7,269 bases of DNA from Flavobacterium psychrophilum (GTDB taxonomy: Bacteria > Bacteroidota > Bacteroidia > Flavobacteriales > Flavobacteriaceae): assembly GCA_003243255.1 (NCBI GenBank), contig QFQM01000215.1:1-7269 (forward strand), given 5' to 3'. Shown in pieces: positions 6,540 to 7,269 of this stretch. The notes under the pieces are model-generated. The model was not told where the DNA came from. It did not search any database and saw only the letters and a program-made list of their open reading frames with translations. Positions within the stretch are counted from its first letter, which is position 1. Each line of letters begins with the position of its first letter. A program made the translations under genes and the position numbers.

Positions 6540-6573
6540 GAACCGTACGTGAAGCTCTCACTTCATACGGCTC
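6540..6573 (-). ncRNA. Group II intron domain V (catalytic hairpin)
   Basis: This is a 34-base element with canonical geometry. A 9-bp lower stem begins GAGCCGTAT and closes with ACGGTTC, and a two-base AC bulge sits on the 3' side. The 5-bp upper stem GAAGT/GCTTC is capped by a GAGA tetraloop of the GNRA type. The AGC catalytic triad is at bases 2-4 (6572-6570). Domain V is the most conserved part of a group II ribozyme and every feature agrees, so the catalytic core hairpin seems intact. The AGC triad, rather than the CGC known from class IIC introns, argues against class IIC. Confidence 0.92.
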
Positions 6574-6613
6574 TTATTATGCAGTCATCTCCTACTCTAC
6601 CTTCTTTTTTTTT

Positions 6614-7192
6614 TCAGAATAACTTATATCCCAATTCCCAATGGTAAAATAAGTTCGGATAGGATTTTCCAACCGTTCGAAGCCACGCAATAGCTTTCAC
6701 TTTGCTCCCTTTGAAACTTTTGTACTTGTTCATTATCCAGCGCAGCAGACGATGATGAAGGTAATAGAATACAGGTTTCAAACTACGTTTGCTAATCTTG
6801 CCATAATACTGAAGCCAACCTCTAATCGTAGGGTTCAGCAAATTTGCCACCCCTTGTATTGTCCATTGGCTCTTGTTATGAAAGTTTAACTTCATGAGTT
6901 CTCGGGTAATGCGCACTTTCGATTTCCGGCTCATCTTACAATCGTATTGTAGAAAACTACCTCCTGCCTTCAACTTCTTGCGTAGTGGCTGAAAGCTAAA
7001 CCCTAAAAAATCAAATTGTGCCGGATGTCCTTTTAAATTCCTCTTGTCTTTCTTACAATAAACTATTCTCGTCTTTTCCGGATGGGCCGTTAAACCACAT
7101 TCCGTCAGACGGTGTGTAAGTGTCGTCAAAAGTTGGGTAGCTTGTGTATAGCTTCCACAATGAATGATCAGATCATCTGCATAACGTACCAT
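6614..7192 (-). pseudogene. ltrA: Group II intron reverse transcriptase/maturase, N-terminally truncated
   Basis: The 192 remaining residues start at MVRYADD, the catalytic motif of RT block 5 (D6 and D7 being the metal-binding aspartates). They continue with block 6 (LTAHPEKTRIVY, 34-45), block 7 (FDFLGFSF, 60-67) and the maturase domain X (about 105-160, with NPTIRGWLQYYGK). The end, LFYHWELGYKLF, is the usual finish of intron proteins lacking the HNH endonuclease domain. Full-length relatives have about 400 or more residues, so the fingers and first half of the palm are missing. In the frame upstream, only five codons separate the ATG from a TAG, and that DNA is IS-like. The ATG is thus an internal methionine next to the insertion point, not a true start. 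The truncated protein should have no reverse transcriptase activity. The stop TGA is followed by A10. The symbol denotes the family only. Confidence 0.85.
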
Positions 7193-7269
7193 TGTACTAA
7201 ACCCCTATAAGACTGGACAGAAATCTGAAAACAGATTAGTAACAGTTAAATTAGGGAAAATATGCCAAG
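7193..7269 (+). mobile_element. Left end of an IS3-family insertion sequence (partial)
   Basis: Right at the break in the reverse transcriptase, the plus strand reads TGTACTAAACCCC followed by ACTGGACAG. This resembles the left terminal repeats of IS3-family elements, which start with TG and carry a CCCC block and a TGGACA block at about this spacing. About 70 bases inside, AGGG (7253-7256) lies five bases before ATGCCAAG at the window edge, which fits the start of IS3-family orfA proteins (often MPR or MPK). A small hairpin AATCTG-AAAA-CAGATT lies at 7222-7237. The rest of the element is outside the window. The assignment rests on remembered terminal-repeat style and on the position at a gene break. 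Confidence 0.6.
7262..7269 (+). CDS. First codons of presumed IS transposase orfA (partial)
   Basis: ATG CCA AG at the window edge is preceded by the ribosome binding site AGGG with five bases of spacing, and lies about 70 bases inside the presumed IS3-type left end. That is where orfA, the helix-turn-helix subunit of IS3-family transposases, normally starts. Only two full codons are visible, so the call depends wholly on the context. Confidence 0.35.

Larger units (their letters stand above)
6498..7192 (-). mobile_element. Group II intron, 3' part (RT end, domains V and VI)
   Basis: On the minus strand the C-terminal part of an intron-encoded reverse transcriptase is followed within 40 bases by an intact domain V, a domain VI stem, and a 3' end of the usual form CCTACTCGAC (6507-6498). 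The 5' part, with domains I to III and the first half of the reverse transcriptase, is missing in this window because the element is cut at 7192/7193 by what looks like an insertion sequence. The intron lies inside a decayed host sequence and is transcribed against the presumed host reading frame, so it could not be spliced from a plus-strand transcript. If the missing half lies beyond the insertion sequence, the intron is a recently broken copy; otherwise it is a fragment. Confidence 0.85.

Overview
The window looks like a piece of a Bacteroidota chromosome, probably from an environmental Cytophaga- or Chitinophaga-like bacterium. The basis is moderate to low GC, genes with weak Shine-Dalgarno sites, a TTG-N19-TAATTTTG promoter of the Bacteroidota type, a many-PAS membrane histidine kinase without a receiver, and an Hpt domain with the HK[LV]K..(F/Y)GY.GL signature I associate with this phylum. 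This assignment is inference from sequence style; no rRNA or other marker gene is present.

Layout. (1) 1-717, minus strand: a six-helix membrane sensor module ending in a coiled coil. It stops at a TGA just where a histidine kinase domain would normally follow, next to a run of at least 16 A (minus strand) at the window edge. (2) 718-1258: a gene-poor divergent spacer. (3) 1259-1660, plus: a stand-alone receiver protein. (4) 1834-4743, minus: a 969-residue histidine kinase with six membrane helices, four PAS-like domains, HisKA and HATPase_c, and no receiver. An 8-G tract lies inside its ATPase domain. (5) 4744-5188: a spacer holding the terminator of the next gene and one unassigned 55-codon open frame. 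(6) 5189-5938, minus: an Hpt-receiver fusion with a recognisable promoter and a hairpin terminator. (7) 6004-6497: a decayed plus-strand coding remnant with frame changes. (8) 6498-7192, minus: the 3' part of a group II intron, comprising the C-terminal part of its reverse transcriptase/maturase, a textbook domain V, domain VI and the 3' splice boundary. (9) 7193-7269, plus: what looks like the left end of an IS3-family element, inserted directly before the YADD motif of the intron reverse transcriptase and ending at the first codons of its orfA.

How the genes work together. Regions 3, 4 and 6 contain every part of a His-Asp-His-Asp phosphorelay, split over three proteins. The kinase has the catalytic core but no receiver, one protein is a receiver alone, and another carries Hpt plus receiver. 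The two receivers are close paralogues: I count about 65 identities over 118 aligned positions by hand, including the same linker start and the same KPAKRE tail. No DNA-binding or enzymatic output domain is visible, so the output is either protein-protein signalling or lies outside the window. The right end is a nested mobile-element site: a decaying host gene, a group II intron in it, and an IS element in the intron.

I see no CRISPR array, tRNA, rRNA or defence system. The most noteworthy points are the nested IS-in-intron structure, the G8 tract in the kinase, the split phosphorelay with paralogous receivers, and the kinase-less sensor.
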